This document shows, one piece after another, positions 34,735-45,029 of a stretch of 64,000 nucleotides of DNA. The notes beneath the pieces are model-generated. The model was not told where the DNA came from. It made no database searches and was given only the letters and a program-made list of their open reading frames with translations. The translations under genes were made by a program, and so were the position numbers. The DNA is from Stutzerimonas stutzeri (GTDB lineage: Bacteria > Pseudomonadota > Gammaproteobacteria > Pseudomonadales > Pseudomonadaceae): contig CP077641.1 in NCBI GenBank assembly GCA_019056435.1, forward strand, positions 2,108,001 through 2,172,000. The letters run 5' to 3'. The stretch's first letter is position 1. Each line of letters opens with the position of its first letter.

Positions 34735-35982
34735 ATGTCTAGCGTGCAAAGCGGCAAGATGATCGTCGGCCTGGATATCGGCACCTCCAAAGTGGTGGCG
34801 TTGGTCGGCGAGGTCACGGCGGATGGCGAACTCGAAATCGTCGGGATCGGCACCCATCCGTCGCGCGGCTTGAAGAAAGGCGTGGTGGTCAACATCGAGT
34901 CCACCGTGCAGTCGATTCAGCGCGCTGTGGAAGAGGCGCAGCTGATGGCCGGATGCCGGATTCATTCGGCCTTCGTCGGGCTGGCCGGCAACCACATCCG
35001 CAGCCTGAACTCCCATGGCATCGTCGCCATCCGCGACCGCGAGGTCAGCAATGCCGACCTCGAACGTGTGCTCGACGCCGCCCAGGCTGTGGCTATCCCG
35101 GCCGACCAACGCGTGTTGCATACGCTGCCGCAGGATTACGTGATCGACAATCAGGAAGGCGTGCGTGAGCCGCTGGGTATGTCCGGCGTCCGCCTCGAAG
35201 CCAAGGTCCACGTGGTGACCTGCGCGGTGAATGCGGCACAGAACATCGAGAAATGCGTCCGCCGCTGCGGCCTGGAAGTCGACGACATCATCCTCGAGCA
35301 GCTCGCGTCGGCCCATGCGGTGCTGACCGACGACGAAAAGGAACTGGGGGTCTGCCTGGTCGACATCGGTGGCGGCACGACCGATATCTGCATCTTCACC
35401 GAAGGCGCCATTCGCCACACCGCGGTGATTCCGATCGCGGGCGATCAGGTCACCAACGATATCGCGATGGCCTTGCGCACGCCGACGCAGTACGCCGAAG
35501 AGATCAAGATCCGCTATGCCTGCGCCTTGGCCAAGCTGGCCGGCCCCGGCGAGACGATCAAGGTCCCGAGCGTCGGGGACCGTCCGCCGCGGGAACTCTC
35601 GCGTCAGGCCCTGGCCGAAGTGGTGGAGCCACGTTATGACGAGCTGTTCACGCTGATTCAGGCCGAGCTGCGGCGCAGCGGCTACGAGGATCTGGTGCCC
35701 GCCGGCATCGTGCTGACCGGCGGTACAGCGAAGATGGAGGGCGCCGTCGAACTGGCCGAGGAAATCTTCCATATGCCGGTACGCCTGGGCGTCCCCCACA
35801 GTTTCGAAGGTCTGACCGACGTCGTCCGCAACCCCATCTATTCAACAGGCGTGGGCCTGTTGCTCTACGGCTTGCGCAAGCAGGCCGACGGCATCCCCAT
35901 GTCCGGTCTCGGCCAATATGCCGACGAACCCAAAACATCTGTCGTGGACCGCTTGAAAAGCTGGATCCAGGGCAATTTCTGA
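34735..35982 (+). CDS. ftsA: FtsA, actin-like FtsZ membrane tether
   Basis: Actin-fold ATPase linking FtsZ filaments to the membrane; 415 residues from ATG 34735 (MSSVQSGKMIVGLDIGTSK). I prefer this ATG because the GAGG site is about 10 nt upstream, while the in-frame ATG at 34726 is too close to it. Phosphate loops GLDIGTSKVVALVGE and VDIGGGTTDICIF are present. The C-terminal amphipathic helix (VDRLKSWIQGNF) is the membrane-targeting sequence. Confidence 0.95.
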   Translation: MSSVQSGKMIVGLDIGTSKVVALVGEVTADGELEIVGIGTHPSRGLKKGVVVNIESTVQSIQRAVEEAQLMAGCRIHSAFVGLAGNHIRSLNSHGIVAIRDREVSNADLERVLDAAQAVAIPADQRVLHTLPQDYVIDNQEGVREPLGMSGVRLEAKVHVVTCAVNAAQNIEKCVRRCGLEVDDIILEQLASAHAVLTDDEKELGVCLVDIGGGTTDICIFTEGAIRHTAVIPIAGDQVTNDIAMALRTPTQYAEEIKIRYACALAKLAGPGETIKVPSVGDRPPRELSRQALAEVVEPRYDELFTLIQAELRRSGYEDLVPAGIVLTGGTAKMEGAVELAEEIFHMPVRLGVPHSFEGLTDVVRNPIYSTGVGLLLYGLRKQADGIPMSGLGQYADEPKTSVVDRLKSWIQGNF

Positions 35983-36027
35983 GCAAAGCGGCAGTACCAA
36001 AACTAGAAAGCTGGAGGAGAGAGGGAA

Positions 36028-37214
36028 ATGTTCGAACTCGTAGACCATACCCCGCAAAGTGCAGTGATCAAGGTCATCGGCGTTGGCGGCGGAGGCGGCA
36101 ATGCCGTCAATCACATGGTGCGTAACAACGTCGAGGGTGTGGAGTTCATCTGCGCCAACACCGACGCTCAGGCACTGAAAAGATCGAAGCACGGACCGTG
36201 TTGCAGTTGAGCTCGACCATCACCAAAGGACTTGGTGCTGGTACCAACCCGGACATCGGCCGCCAGGCCGCGATGGACGATCGTGAGCGCATCGCCGAGG
36301 TTCTCCAGGGAGCCGACATGGTGTTCATCACCACCGGTATGGGCGGCGGTACCGGTACCGGCGCCGCGCCTGTAATCGCCTCGGTGGCGAAGGAAATGGG
36401 CATTCTGACCGTCGCGGTCGTGACTCGTCCGTTCCCGTTCGAAGGCCGTCGCCGTATGCAGGTCGCCGAGGAGGGCATCCGTCAGCTGTCCGAATGTGTC
36501 GACTCGCTGATCACCATCCCCAACGAGAAGCTGCTGACCATCCTCGGCAAGGACGCCAGCCTGCTGGCCGCCTTCGCCAAGGCCGACGACGTGCTGACCG
36601 GCGCGGTTCGTGGCATTTCCGACATCATGCAGCGTCCGGGTCTGATGAACGTCGACTTCGCTGACGTCAAGACCGTGATGGGCGAGATGGGCATGGCGAT
36701 GATGGGTACTGGCTGCTCTACCGGCCCGAACCGCGCCCGCGAGGCGACCGAGGCCGCGATTCGCAATCCGCTGCTCGAAGACGTGAACCTGCAGGGCGCG
36801 CGGGGCATTCTGGTCAACATCACGGCTGGTCTGGATCTGTCGCTGGGCGAGTACGCCGCTGTCGGCGAGATCATCGAGGCCTTCGCCTCCGACGAAGCGA
36901 CCGTCAAGGTCGGTGCGGTGATCGACCCGGACATGCTCGACGAACTGCACGTCACGGTCGTGGCCACCGGTCTGGGACCGCGCAACGAGAAGCCGGTCAA
37001 GGTCGTGGACAATACTCTGCAGACCGCAGCGGTCGCCCCGCAAGCCGTTCCGGCGGCTCGCCAAGAGCAATCGGCCGTGAACTACCGCGATCTGGAGCGC
37101 CCAACGGTCATGCGCAACCAGGCCCATGCGGCCGCCACTGCCGCCAAGATGAATCCTCAAGAGGACCTAGACTATTTGGACATTCCGGCGTTTCTGCGTC
37201 GTCAGGCTGATTGA
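36028..37214 (+). CDS. ftsZ: FtsZ, tubulin-like division GTPase (frameshift)
   Basis: Polymerises into the Z ring. The frame from ATG 36028 breaks in AAAA 36178-36181. Restoring one A gives [12 protein letters not shown] and a 395-residue protein, normal for Pseudomonas. The tubulin signature GGGTGTG, synergy loop and C-terminal peptide [14 protein letters not shown] (binds FtsA and ZipA) are intact. A purine-rich GGAGGAGAG site precedes it. FtsZ is essential, so the break is almost certainly a sequencing deletion. Confidence 0.95.
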
Positions 37215-37265
37215 TAGGCTGTATCAACATGATTGGATCGATTGGTATTCAGCAAAGTGGGGTTC

Positions 37266-37274
37266 TGCTATGAT
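37266..37274 (+). promoter_or_regulatory. Extended -10 promoter element before lpxC
   Basis: TGCTATGAT is an extended -10 (TGN-TATGAT) about 50 nt before the lpxC ATG, in the ftsZ-lpxC gap. No clear -35. Confidence 0.4.
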
Positions 37275-37313
37275 CGCCGCATTTGTTGGAAACCATTCGC
37301 AACAGCGCAATAG

Positions 37314-38236
<923 letters not shown>

Positions 38237-38262
38237 GCAACAACTCTCCTTCCTTGAATTAT

Positions 38263-38288
38263 CAGGCCACCCTCGGGTGGCCTTTTTT
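38263..38288 (+). terminator. Terminator of lpxC / end of dcw cluster
   Basis: AGGCCACCC-TC-GGGTGGCCT stem followed by TTTTT. The stem could also act on the converging ferritin-like gene, but the T-run is on the plus strand. Confidence 0.88.
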
Positions 38289-38327
38289 ATCTGGCTGCGT
38301 GGCAACCTTTTGCCCTGGTTGCGGCCA

Positions 38328-38861
38328 TCAGTTCATCCCGTCGAGCAGGCCAGCCATGTCGTCTGCATGCTCCTCTTCCTGGGCGAGGATGTCCTCGAAG
38401 ATCCGGCGGGTGGTCGGATCCTTGTCACCGATGTATTGAACGATCTCCCGATAGCTGTCGATTGCGATGCGCTCGGCGACCAGGTTTTCGAAGACCATGT
38501 CGCGAAGACCGTTGCCCTCGGCATATTGCGCATGGGCTCGTTCGGTCAGGGTGTCGGGGTTGAAGTCGGGCTCGCCGCCCAGTTGCACGATGCGTTCGGC
38601 AAGCCGGTCGGCGTGTTCCTGTTCCTCATTGGCGTGTTCGAGGAACTCGTCCGCTGCGACGCTCGATTTCAGGCCGGTCGCCATATAGTAGTGACGCTTG
38701 TAGCGCAGATAGCAGACCAGCTCGGTCGCCAGCGCTTCGTTGAGCAAGTTGATGACTGTCTCGCGATCGGCCGAATAGCTTTCTGTCACGGCGCCGTTTT
38801 CGACATGCTGGCGTGCACGTTCGCGCAAGGTTTGTTTATCGCTGAGTTGTACGTAGCTCAT
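38328..38861 (-). CDS. Ferritin-like / bacterioferritin-type diiron protein
   Basis: A 177-residue four-helix-bundle protein. Carboxylate and histidine ligands of a diiron site are visible: the Glu of LLNEALATELVCYLRYKRHYY, EFLEHANEEQEHADRLAERI, and FEDILAQEEEHADDMAGLL. The nearest families are bacterioferritin-like/DUF ferritins used in iron storage or peroxide detoxification. No heme-binding Met is evident. ATG 38861 (MSYVQLSDKQ) lies about 5 nt after an AGGAG-type site. Converges on lpxC. Confidence 0.8.
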   Translation of the reverse strand: MSYVQLSDKQTLRERARQHVENGAVTESYSADRETVINLLNEALATELVCYLRYKRHYYMATGLKSSVAADEFLEHANEEQEHADRLAERIVQLGGEPDFNPDTLTERAHAQYAEGNGLRDMVFENLVAERIAIDSYREIVQYIGDKDPTTRRIFEDILAQEEEHADDMAGLLDGMN

Positions 38862-38962
38862 CACGGTCTCCTGGATTCGTTTCCTGTTGATCCTTCTGTT
38901 GGCCGGTGCGCCTGGGGCGTCTCGCTGGGCCGTTAGTTGTGATGGGCGAGGGCGCGGAAAGT

Positions 38963-39099
38963 TTAGTGCTTGTGCGATTCATCAGGCCCGCTGCCATCGC
39001 CGCCCGGCTCTTCGATGGGCACGGGGTCGCCTGGCTCCTTTGTTCGGGGGGCGGAACCGGGCTGGGCGTACCGTCGTCGCGTGGATCAGGCTCTTGCAT
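38963..39099 (-). CDS. Small Pro/Glu-rich hydrophilic protein (possible frameshift)
   Basis: Starts MQEPDPRDDGTPSPVPPP. The open frame continues unnaturally into the ferritin gene. Adding one C to the C6 run (39046-39051 on the plus strand) gives RTKEPGDPVPIEEPGGDG and a stop at 38963, a 45-residue acidic, proline-rich protein with tail DESHKH. Similar short disordered proteins occur in pseudomonads, but no function is known. Gene status is moderately supported. Confidence 0.5.
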
Positions 39100-39110
39100 G
39101 CCGAGTCTCC

Positions 39111-39506
39111 TCAGGACAGCGCCTTTATCAGTTCGTCCTTGCGCATCCGCGAACGACCTTTAATGTCGCGATCCCGCGCCTTCTGCATCAGTTCATCGCG
39201 CGTCATGTCCGAAAGCGATGTACTGCCCCCACGCTTATTGCGCGCAGAGCCCTTGTTGGGCGAGTCGCCTTTGCGAGCATCGGCGGCGCGATGGGCGGAG
39301 TCCTTGCGGTCAGCCCGCTTGGCTGTTTCGCTCTTGTTTCGTCCGGAGCCCTTGCGCTCCCCGCCGCCGGACTGCTTGTTGACTGTGGCCCAGGCGCGCG
39401 CCTCGGCTTCCTTTTCGGATACGCCGCGTTTTTCGTAGCTTTCCTCGATGTGCTCCGCCTTGCGTTGCTGCTTGTCCGAATACTTGGATTTGTCGCCTCT
39501 GGGCAT
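39111..39506 (-). CDS. Basic protein with Rho N-terminal/SAP-like C-terminus
   Basis: 131 residues, highly charged, low complexity in the middle (GSGRNKSETAKRADRKD). The C-terminal ~35 residues (SLSDMTRDELMQKARDRDIKGRSRM) match the Rho_N/SAP-like helix-extended-loop-helix fold that binds nucleic acid. Relatives are labelled plasmid stabilisation protein without direct evidence. The N-terminus MPRGDKSKYSDKQQRKAEHIEE is conserved across pseudomonads. A stress-linked nucleoid role is only a guess. 11 bp separate it from the small protein gene downstream. Confidence 0.7.
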   Translation of the reverse strand: MPRGDKSKYSDKQQRKAEHIEESYEKRGVSEKEAEARAWATVNKQSGGGERKGSGRNKSETAKRADRKDSAHRAADARKGDSPNKGSARNKRGGSTSLSDMTRDELMQKARDRDIKGRSRMRKDELIKALS

Positions 39507-39852
39507 GACCGTTCCTCGAGCAAATGGGTATCAAATGATGCGTCTACCATCACGGGGCCTGTTTGGCCTCCCTTGTTTGGGCCGCGGCGAGGGGCTCTAG
39601 TTTCACCTGTGTTAGCATTCGGCTCCCGCTGACCCGACAGGCCCGGAGCGGGGTTTTTGTATGGCCAATGGCCGGCTTTCGAGGCAGTCGAAAATATAAT
39701 TGCGGTCCCGCCTGTCACCAGGGGAACAAAAGCGATTTATCTTGGCCTGAACCAAGCACGCCATGCGCTAGCTAGCTGGTTGTAGCGCAGCGCGGTGCCA
39801 CCTGTTTCTTCAATCCCGCTTGTTGGAAGCGGGCCTACGACGAGGCGATACC
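39507..39852. other. 346-bp intergenic region with two hairpins
   Basis: No convincing protein gene. One terminator-like structure (CCCGCT at 39625, AGCGGG at 39647, then GTTTTT) stands alone about 200 bp before the next gene. A second perfect hairpin (CCCGCTT 39815-39821 / AAGCGGG 39827-39833) sits 19 bp before the RmlD-like start. A short untranslated transcript ending at 39658 is possible. Confidence 0.35.
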
Positions 39853-40773
39853 ATGCGAATCCTTGTTTGCGGTGCCAATGGCCAGGTTGGTCATGAATTG
39901 GTCGACCGTGCTCGGACATATGGCCTCGAGGCGCTCGGCATGACGCGCGAGCAGCTCGATATCACCCGGACCGAAGCGGTCTGTGACGCCGTGCATAACC
40001 TTGGCCCGGGCCTGGTGATCAATGCGGCGGCTTATACTCACGTCGACAACGCCGAAGCGAACGCGGCGCAGGCTTACGCCGTCAACCGAGACGGTGCCGC
40101 AAGCCTTGCCGAAGCTTGCCGGAGGGCCTCGATCCCCCTGCTGCATATTTCTACGGATTATGTGTTCTCCGGTGAAGCCCGCCAGCCCTACAAGGAAACT
40201 GATGCGGTCGCTCCGACCGGTGTCTATGGCGAAAGCAAGCTCGCCGGTGAACGCGCCATCCAGACCGCGCTGCAGCAACATCTGATTCTGCGGACCAGCT
40301 GGGTCTATGGCGTTCATGGGCACAACTTCGTCAAGACGATGCTGCGCCTCGGTCGACAGCGCGACGCCCTGTCTGTCGTGGCGGACCAGCATGGCTGCCC
40401 GACAGCGGCGGCCAGTATCGCCGAGGTGCTGCTGGAACTGGCAAGGCGTCACCTAAAAGGGGAGCGCCTGGCGTGGGGGACTTATCACTACAGCGGTCGC
40501 TCACCATGCACCTGGTACGACTTCGCCGTCGAGATCTTCCGTCAAGCTGCCGCCAAGGGATTGCTCGACAAGCAGCCAAAGGTCTCTTCGATTTCCACCT
40601 CCCAATACCCGACTCCGGCCCGGCGCCCGGCGTGGTCGGTACTCGACTGCTCCAAGTTCGAGTCCACCTTCGGTATTCCGACGCATGACTGGCGGGAGGA
40701 GCTCGCCGGCGTGCTCGACGCCCTTCAGCGCAGCGAGACACGCCAGGCAGCGGTGCACCATTCCCAGGCCTGA
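39853..40773 (+). CDS. dTDP-4-dehydrorhamnose reductase-like (RmlD family)
   Basis: Short-chain dehydrogenase/extended SDR, 306 residues. The NAD(P) loop GANGQVG is at residues 7-13, the catalytic serine-threonine region is LLHISTDYVFSG, and the YxxxK pair is YGESK. RmlD makes dTDP-L-rhamnose, but no rmlABC genes adjoin, so this is probably a stand-alone paralogue with an unknown nucleotide-sugar substrate. Start at MRILVCGANG. Confidence 0.8.
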   Translation: MRILVCGANGQVGHELVDRARTYGLEALGMTREQLDITRTEAVCDAVHNLGPGLVINAAAYTHVDNAEANAAQAYAVNRDGAASLAEACRRASIPLLHISTDYVFSGEARQPYKETDAVAPTGVYGESKLAGERAIQTALQQHLILRTSWVYGVHGHNFVKTMLRLGRQRDALSVVADQHGCPTAAASIAEVLLELARRHLKGERLAWGTYHYSGRSPCTWYDFAVEIFRQAAAKGLLDKQPKVSSISTSQYPTPARRPAWSVLDCSKFESTFGIPTHDWREELAGVLDALQRSETRQAAVHHSQA

Positions 40774-40898
40774 CGTGCCCACCCAGCCCGGGTAGAGCAC
40801 GGCGAACATCTAGCTGATGTAGCGCTGACCGCGACGGGTTATTCTGGCGGCTTTTTGCAGTGCGGCATCAGGCCGCGCCGCTCGCCGGAGTTCGTGCA

Positions 40899-41798
40899 GT
40901 GGTCGTGTTTCAGGCAATCCTTCCCATCTTCGGTTTGATCATGCTCGGTTTCGTGTTGGGACGCCGAGCCTGGTTGACGGGCGAAGCGGCCAACGGCCTG
41001 GCGAGCATCACCTTCAAACTGTTCATGCCGGCAGTGCTGTTCACGGGTATCGCTCGTGCGGATCTCGGGAACGGCATGTCGCCCATGTTGCTGCTGGGCT
41101 ATTTCGGCCCCGTGCTGGCCGTTTTCGTCGGGGTTTCGCTGGTGGCCCATCGGATGCAGGGTAGGGCGTCGCCCCTGGGGCTTACGGCCGCCTATTCGAA
41201 CAACGTGCTGGTCGGCATCCCGCTGGTCACGACCCTGCTTGGTCCGCACAGCCTGGTCTACGTGTTCTCGATCCTCGTCTTTCACAGCCTGATTCTGTTC
41301 TCGCTGCAGAGCTTCTACAGCGCCTTCGGCTCGGGTCAGAAGATCAGTGGCGGGGCCTTGCTCAAGAATCTGGCCAACCCGTTGATCATCGGTCTGCTGT
41401 TGGGCGCCGCGCTGAACCTCTCGGGCTTGGAGCTTCCTCAACCCATTTGGCGTATGGCCGACTGGCTGGCGCAGGCCGCGCTACCGTGCGCGCTGATCGT
41501 TCTAGGCACCAGCCTGTCACGTTTTCGGCTTCGCCCAAGCCTCACGGGTCTGGTGTTGACCGCTATCAAACTGGGCCTTTTCCCGCTGATGGTCTGGTGG
41601 CTTAGCGGCCTCTTGCCCGGTATCGGAAGCGAGGCGCGTAGCGTCCTGGTGTTGCTGGCAGCATGCCCTTCCGGTGTGAACGTGCTGGCCTTCGCGGTCA
41701 ATCCGGACGACATACGTCCGGTGAGTTCGACCGTGTTTCTGTCCACGGTGCTGGCGGCGATTACGCTGCCCGCCTGGATGCTGCTGGTATCAGCCTGA
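40899..41798 (+). CDS. AEC-family (auxin efflux carrier) transporter
   Basis: Inner-membrane secondary transporter with about ten membrane segments in two inverted halves, about 299 residues. Typical AEC features: FQAILPIFGLIMLGFVLGR at the N-terminus, YSNNVLVGIPLV, and ACPSGVNVLAFAV near the end. The substrate is unknown; the family exports organic anions or auxin-like acids. The start is uncertain: GTG 40899 has GGAG 8 nt upstream; GTG 40860 and 40905 are alternatives. Confidence 0.8.
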   Translation: MVVFQAILPIFGLIMLGFVLGRRAWLTGEAANGLASITFKLFMPAVLFTGIARADLGNGMSPMLLLGYFGPVLAVFVGVSLVAHRMQGRASPLGLTAAYSNNVLVGIPLVTTLLGPHSLVYVFSILVFHSLILFSLQSFYSAFGSGQKISGGALLKNLANPLIIGLLLGAALNLSGLELPQPIWRMADWLAQAALPCALIVLGTSLSRFRLRPSLTGLVLTAIKLGLFPLMVWWLSGLLPGIGSEARSVLVLLAACPSGVNVLAFAVNPDDIRPVSSTVFLSTVLAAITLPAWMLLVSA

Positions 41799-41807
41799 TC
41801 AGAGGTT

Positions 41808-42547
41808 TCAGCGCTCCTGGCGCTGGTTCGCAAGGATATCTTCCAGCCGCAAGCCGGTCAGGCCGTGAATGGTGCGCCAGAGGTAATAGAAGACGCCCAT
41901 CATCATCACCATGCTCGGAATGGCGATCATCGGATAGCTGAGCAGCGTCATCCTGCCCAGCTCCGCGTTGAAGGCCTCGCTGCCGGCGGGGCTGCGCACG
42001 ATCCATTTCGCCAAGACGTAGTTCATGAACGACGAGAAGAAAAAGGTCGCGCTGAGCCAGTAGGTGGCACGCAGCAGACGCGTCTCGAAGTGCTCGACCT
42101 GACCATGGCGTATGAGCTGTTCATGAACCTTTTCGACGTTCAGGACGTTGGGGTTGTAGAGCAGTGTGCGGATCAGCGGGAAGCGGGTGCGCGTCGAGGC
42201 CAGCACGGCGACACCGATGATGCCTGGTATCGCCGCTTCCTTGATCGCCAGCCATTCCGGGTCCAGTTGCAGCAGGCCGATCCCGCCCGTGAGTAGAACG
42301 CTGACCAGGCCAAGCACCGCGATCCAATTGAAGGTGCGATGGCGGATTCGCTCGAACACCCCCACCCCAACGGAAACGCCAAGGCCAGCAGCAAGGCGCC
42401 GTCAGCGCCAAGACGGTCCTCGCCGCTCAGTTTCATCAGGATCAACGAAGGAATCACGATGCTGATGACCAGGTCGACCAATGGGCGCGGCCTTCGCTCG
42501 GGCTTGGCTTGTTCGGGATGGGCCTGCTTGTCGCGGAATTCACTCAT
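41808..42547 (-). CDS. VC0807-type multi-pass membrane protein (frameshift)
   Basis: Function unknown. The N-terminal piece from MSEFRDKQAHPEQ contains DLVISIVIPSLILMKLSG. The C-terminal piece contains FERIRHRTFNWIAVLGL and ends DILANQRQER. They join if one G is added to the G5 run (C5 42359-42363 on the plus strand), giving 246 residues and about six membrane segments. This is the same kind of homopolymer break seen elsewhere in the window. Confidence 0.65.
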
Positions 42548-42625
42548 GTCGTTCGATTCGTACGGGAAGAACGCGCATGATCGCCCGCGCATGGGCACTT
42601 GACCATACCGCGTTGTGACAGGACT

Positions 42626-43579
42626 TTACGGGTGCGTGTCGGTGCCCTTTCTGCGGCGCCCGGCCCATTGGCTCGATTCGAAGCCCGCAACGACGAGAAT
42701 CGCCAGTGCAAAAGGCAGGAGCAGGTACAGGGCCCGGAACACGATCAGTGCCGCCAGCACGTCGGCAGTCGGCAATTCCGGCATTGCCGCGAGAAAGGTC
42801 ACCTCGAGCACGCCGAGGCCACCGGGGGCGTGGGACAGCAACGCCAGCGAAAAGGACGCAAGGAACACCCCAAGCACCACGAGATATCCGGGATTGCCAG
42901 CCGCCGGGAGCGCGAAGTAGATGATCGCTGCGGCACACAGCAGCTCCAATGGCGCGGCCATCAGCTGTCTGCCCACGATAGGCAGACGCGGATATTCGAT
43001 CCGCCATTTACCCAGCTGCAGTGGAGGCAGGTGCCGCCAGGCCCCGAAGACATAAAGCGCGACCAGGCTCAACAGCCCCGCGCCGATCGCCAGTGACCAC
43101 CAGGGGTCGGCTTCGACCACCCGGTTCAGCAGATCCGGGCGCAGCATCAGCACGGCGCCGCCGGCCAGCAGCGTACCGAGGAAGAAGGTGAGCGAGCAGA
43201 ACACGATGAGCACACCGATCTCGTTCGGGGTCAGCCCTTTGCTCCTGTACGCGCGGTATCGGACGACCGCTCCGGAAAACACCGAGGCGCCGATATTGTG
43301 TGCCAACGCATAGGTGGTGAACGAGCACAGGGTAATGAACCACCAGGATATCCTGCGGCCCAGGTGGGCGATGGCGATGCGGTCGTACCAGGCCAGCGCG
43401 ACGTAGGCACCCAGCGTCGCCAGCCCCGCCAATATCCAGTTGCGATAACTGATGGCCGCGAGACTGTCGGTCAGTTCGCTCAACGAGAGGTTACGGATCT
43501 CGTGGTACAGCAGGTAGCCGGAAAGTAGCACTGCGGTGATGCCGACGACTGTCCAGGCGGCATCGCTCCTCTTCATCAT
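42626..43579 (-). CDS. YbhN/UPF0104-type membrane protein (LPG synthase TM-domain family)
   Basis: A 317-residue protein with about eight membrane segments, related to the flippase half of MprF (lysylphosphatidylglycerol synthase). The conserved motifs NIGASVFSGAVVRYRAY and SHAPGGLGVLEVTF are visible. It lacks the soluble aminoacyl-transferase domain, so a role in lipid handling rather than lysinylation is likely; the substrate is unknown. Confidence 0.75.
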   Translation of the reverse strand: MMKRSDAAWTVVGITAVLLSGYLLYHEIRNLSLSELTDSLAAISYRNWILAGLATLGAYVALAWYDRIAIAHLGRRISWWFITLCSFTTYALAHNIGASVFSGAVVRYRAYRSKGLTPNEIGVLIVFCSLTFFLGTLLAGGAVLMLRPDLLNRVVEADPWWSLAIGAGLLSLVALYVFGAWRHLPPLQLGKWRIEYPRLPIVGRQLMAAPLELLCAAAIIYFALPAAGNPGYLVVLGVFLASFSLALLSHAPGGLGVLEVTFLAAMPELPTADVLAALIVFRALYLLLPFALAILVVAGFESSQWAGRRRKGTDTHP

Positions 43580-43778
43580 GCGGATGGGCTCCTTGGCGAC
43601 AGCGCGCTTGGTCTGAGAATGGGCCGATCAACCGGGATTCGCGCCTGACGGGCTGTTGGGCCGTTCTGATTATCGGCAGCGCAACGCGCGATTTGTTCAT
43701 TCCATCGACCTGGACAGGAGGCGGGCACCGACGAGCCGACCGCTGTCCACCGCTATACCGAACATTGTGGAGGTGGTC

Positions 43779-45029
43779 ATGCCGGATATCCCGCGAGAGG
43801 GGCACGTCGAGCGTTCGCTGGCGCTGCTGGGAGAGGGGTACTCGTTCATCCCGGAGCGCTGTCGGCGGCTGAACACCGATGTCTTCCAGGTGCGCTTGCT
43901 GATGCAGAACACCATCTGCATGAGTGGCGAGGAAGCGGCCAGGCTGTTCTATGACGAGACACGCTTCCAGCGTGAGCGTGCTGCGCCGCGAATGTTGCAA
44001 AAGACGCTGTTCGGCCAGGGCGGTGTCCAGGGCCTTGATGATCAGGCGCATCGGCATCGCAAATCGATGTTTCTTGGTCTGTTGGATGAGCGGGCTGTCG
44101 AACACATGGTTCGACTGGCTGCGGCCCACTGGCGGTGCGCGATCGGCAGCTGGGCGCTGCAAGAGCGCGTGACACTGCTGCCTGAAGTACAGGCGATCAT
44201 GACGCGGGCGATCTGCCAGTGGGCCGGTGTACCGCTTGCGGACGCCGACGTGCTGCACCGTCGCGATCAGTTGGCCGCGATGATCGACGGAGCCGGCGGT
44301 GTCGGCGCACGGCACTGGAAGGCCCGCAAGGCGCGCCGTGAAGCCGAGGCTTGGGCTGGCGAGATGATCGCGCAGGTACGCCGCGGTCAGCTGACTATCG
44401 AGCCGACCTGCGCGCTTGCGGTCGTCGCCACACACCGCGACCCAGAAGGCGCCTTGCTCGATGAGCGTGTCGCGGCGGTCGAGCTGCTCAACCTCCTGCG
44501 GCCGACGGTCGCCGTGTCCCGCTTCGTCATTTATGCGGCCATGGAGCTGCTGGCTCACCCGCATTGGCGTGAGCGGTTGCAAAGCGACGATGCGATGCTC
44601 GAGCCTTTTGCTCAGGAGGTTCGACGTTTGCATGCGTTCTTTCCCTTCACCGCCGCGCGCGTGCGGACCGACTTCGAGTGGCGAGGTTATCGGTTCCCCA
44701 AGGGCACACGTGTGCTGCTGGACCTTTATGGGACCAATCGGGACCCGCGTCTGTGGGACGACCCGGAACAGTTCCGGCCTGAGCGCTTCACCGAATGGGA
44801 TGGCGGCGCGTTCAATTTCATTACGCAAGGGGGTGGTGACATGCGAACCGGACACCGATGTCCGGGTGAGCGGCTGGCAATCGAATTGCTCAAACAGGCG
44901 CTCACCATGCTGACCCGTGAAATGAGCTACGGGGTGCCGGCGCAGGATCTGCAGATGCCGGGCTCGCGCATGCCGGCCCAGCCAGAAAGCCTCTTCGTGA
45001 TCTCGGACGTCACGCCTCGGCGGGACTGA
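43779..45029 (+). CDS. Cytochrome P450, CYP152 fatty-acid peroxygenase family
   Basis: Heme-thiolate enzyme using H2O2 to hydroxylate or decarboxylate fatty acids without a redox partner. It has 416 residues, the CYP152 size. The heme ligand is C361 in GGGDMRTGHRCPGE. The substrate-carboxylate pair R241-P242 (LLRPTVAV) and RRLHAFFPF are CYP152 hallmarks. Residue 84 is Gln (GGVQGLD), as in the hydroxylase P450-BSbeta (Q85), whereas the decarboxylase OleT has His there, so beta/alpha-hydroxylation is more likely. GGAGG precedes ATG 43779. Stands alone between divergent membrane genes. Confidence 0.88.
   Translation: MPDIPREGHVERSLALLGEGYSFIPERCRRLNTDVFQVRLLMQNTICMSGEEAARLFYDETRFQRERAAPRMLQKTLFGQGGVQGLDDQAHRHRKSMFLGLLDERAVEHMVRLAAAHWRCAIGSWALQERVTLLPEVQAIMTRAICQWAGVPLADADVLHRRDQLAAMIDGAGGVGARHWKARKARREAEAWAGEMIAQVRRGQLTIEPTCALAVVATHRDPEGALLDERVAAVELLNLLRPTVAVSRFVIYAAMELLAHPHWRERLQSDDAMLEPFAQEVRRLHAFFPFTAARVRTDFEWRGYRFPKGTRVLLDLYGTNRDPRLWDDPEQFRPERFTEWDGGAFNFITQGGGDMRTGHRCPGERLAIELLKQALTMLTREMSYGVPAQDLQMPGSRMPAQPESLFVISDVTPRRD

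Noticed and set aside
36178..36181. Natural truncation of FtsZ at residue 60
   Set aside because: FtsZ is essential and the rest of the gene is perfectly conserved in the shifted frame.
39563..39775. 70-codon open frame in the gap before the RmlD-like gene
   Set aside because: No ribosome site, no recognisable domain, and it crosses the terminator-like hairpin.
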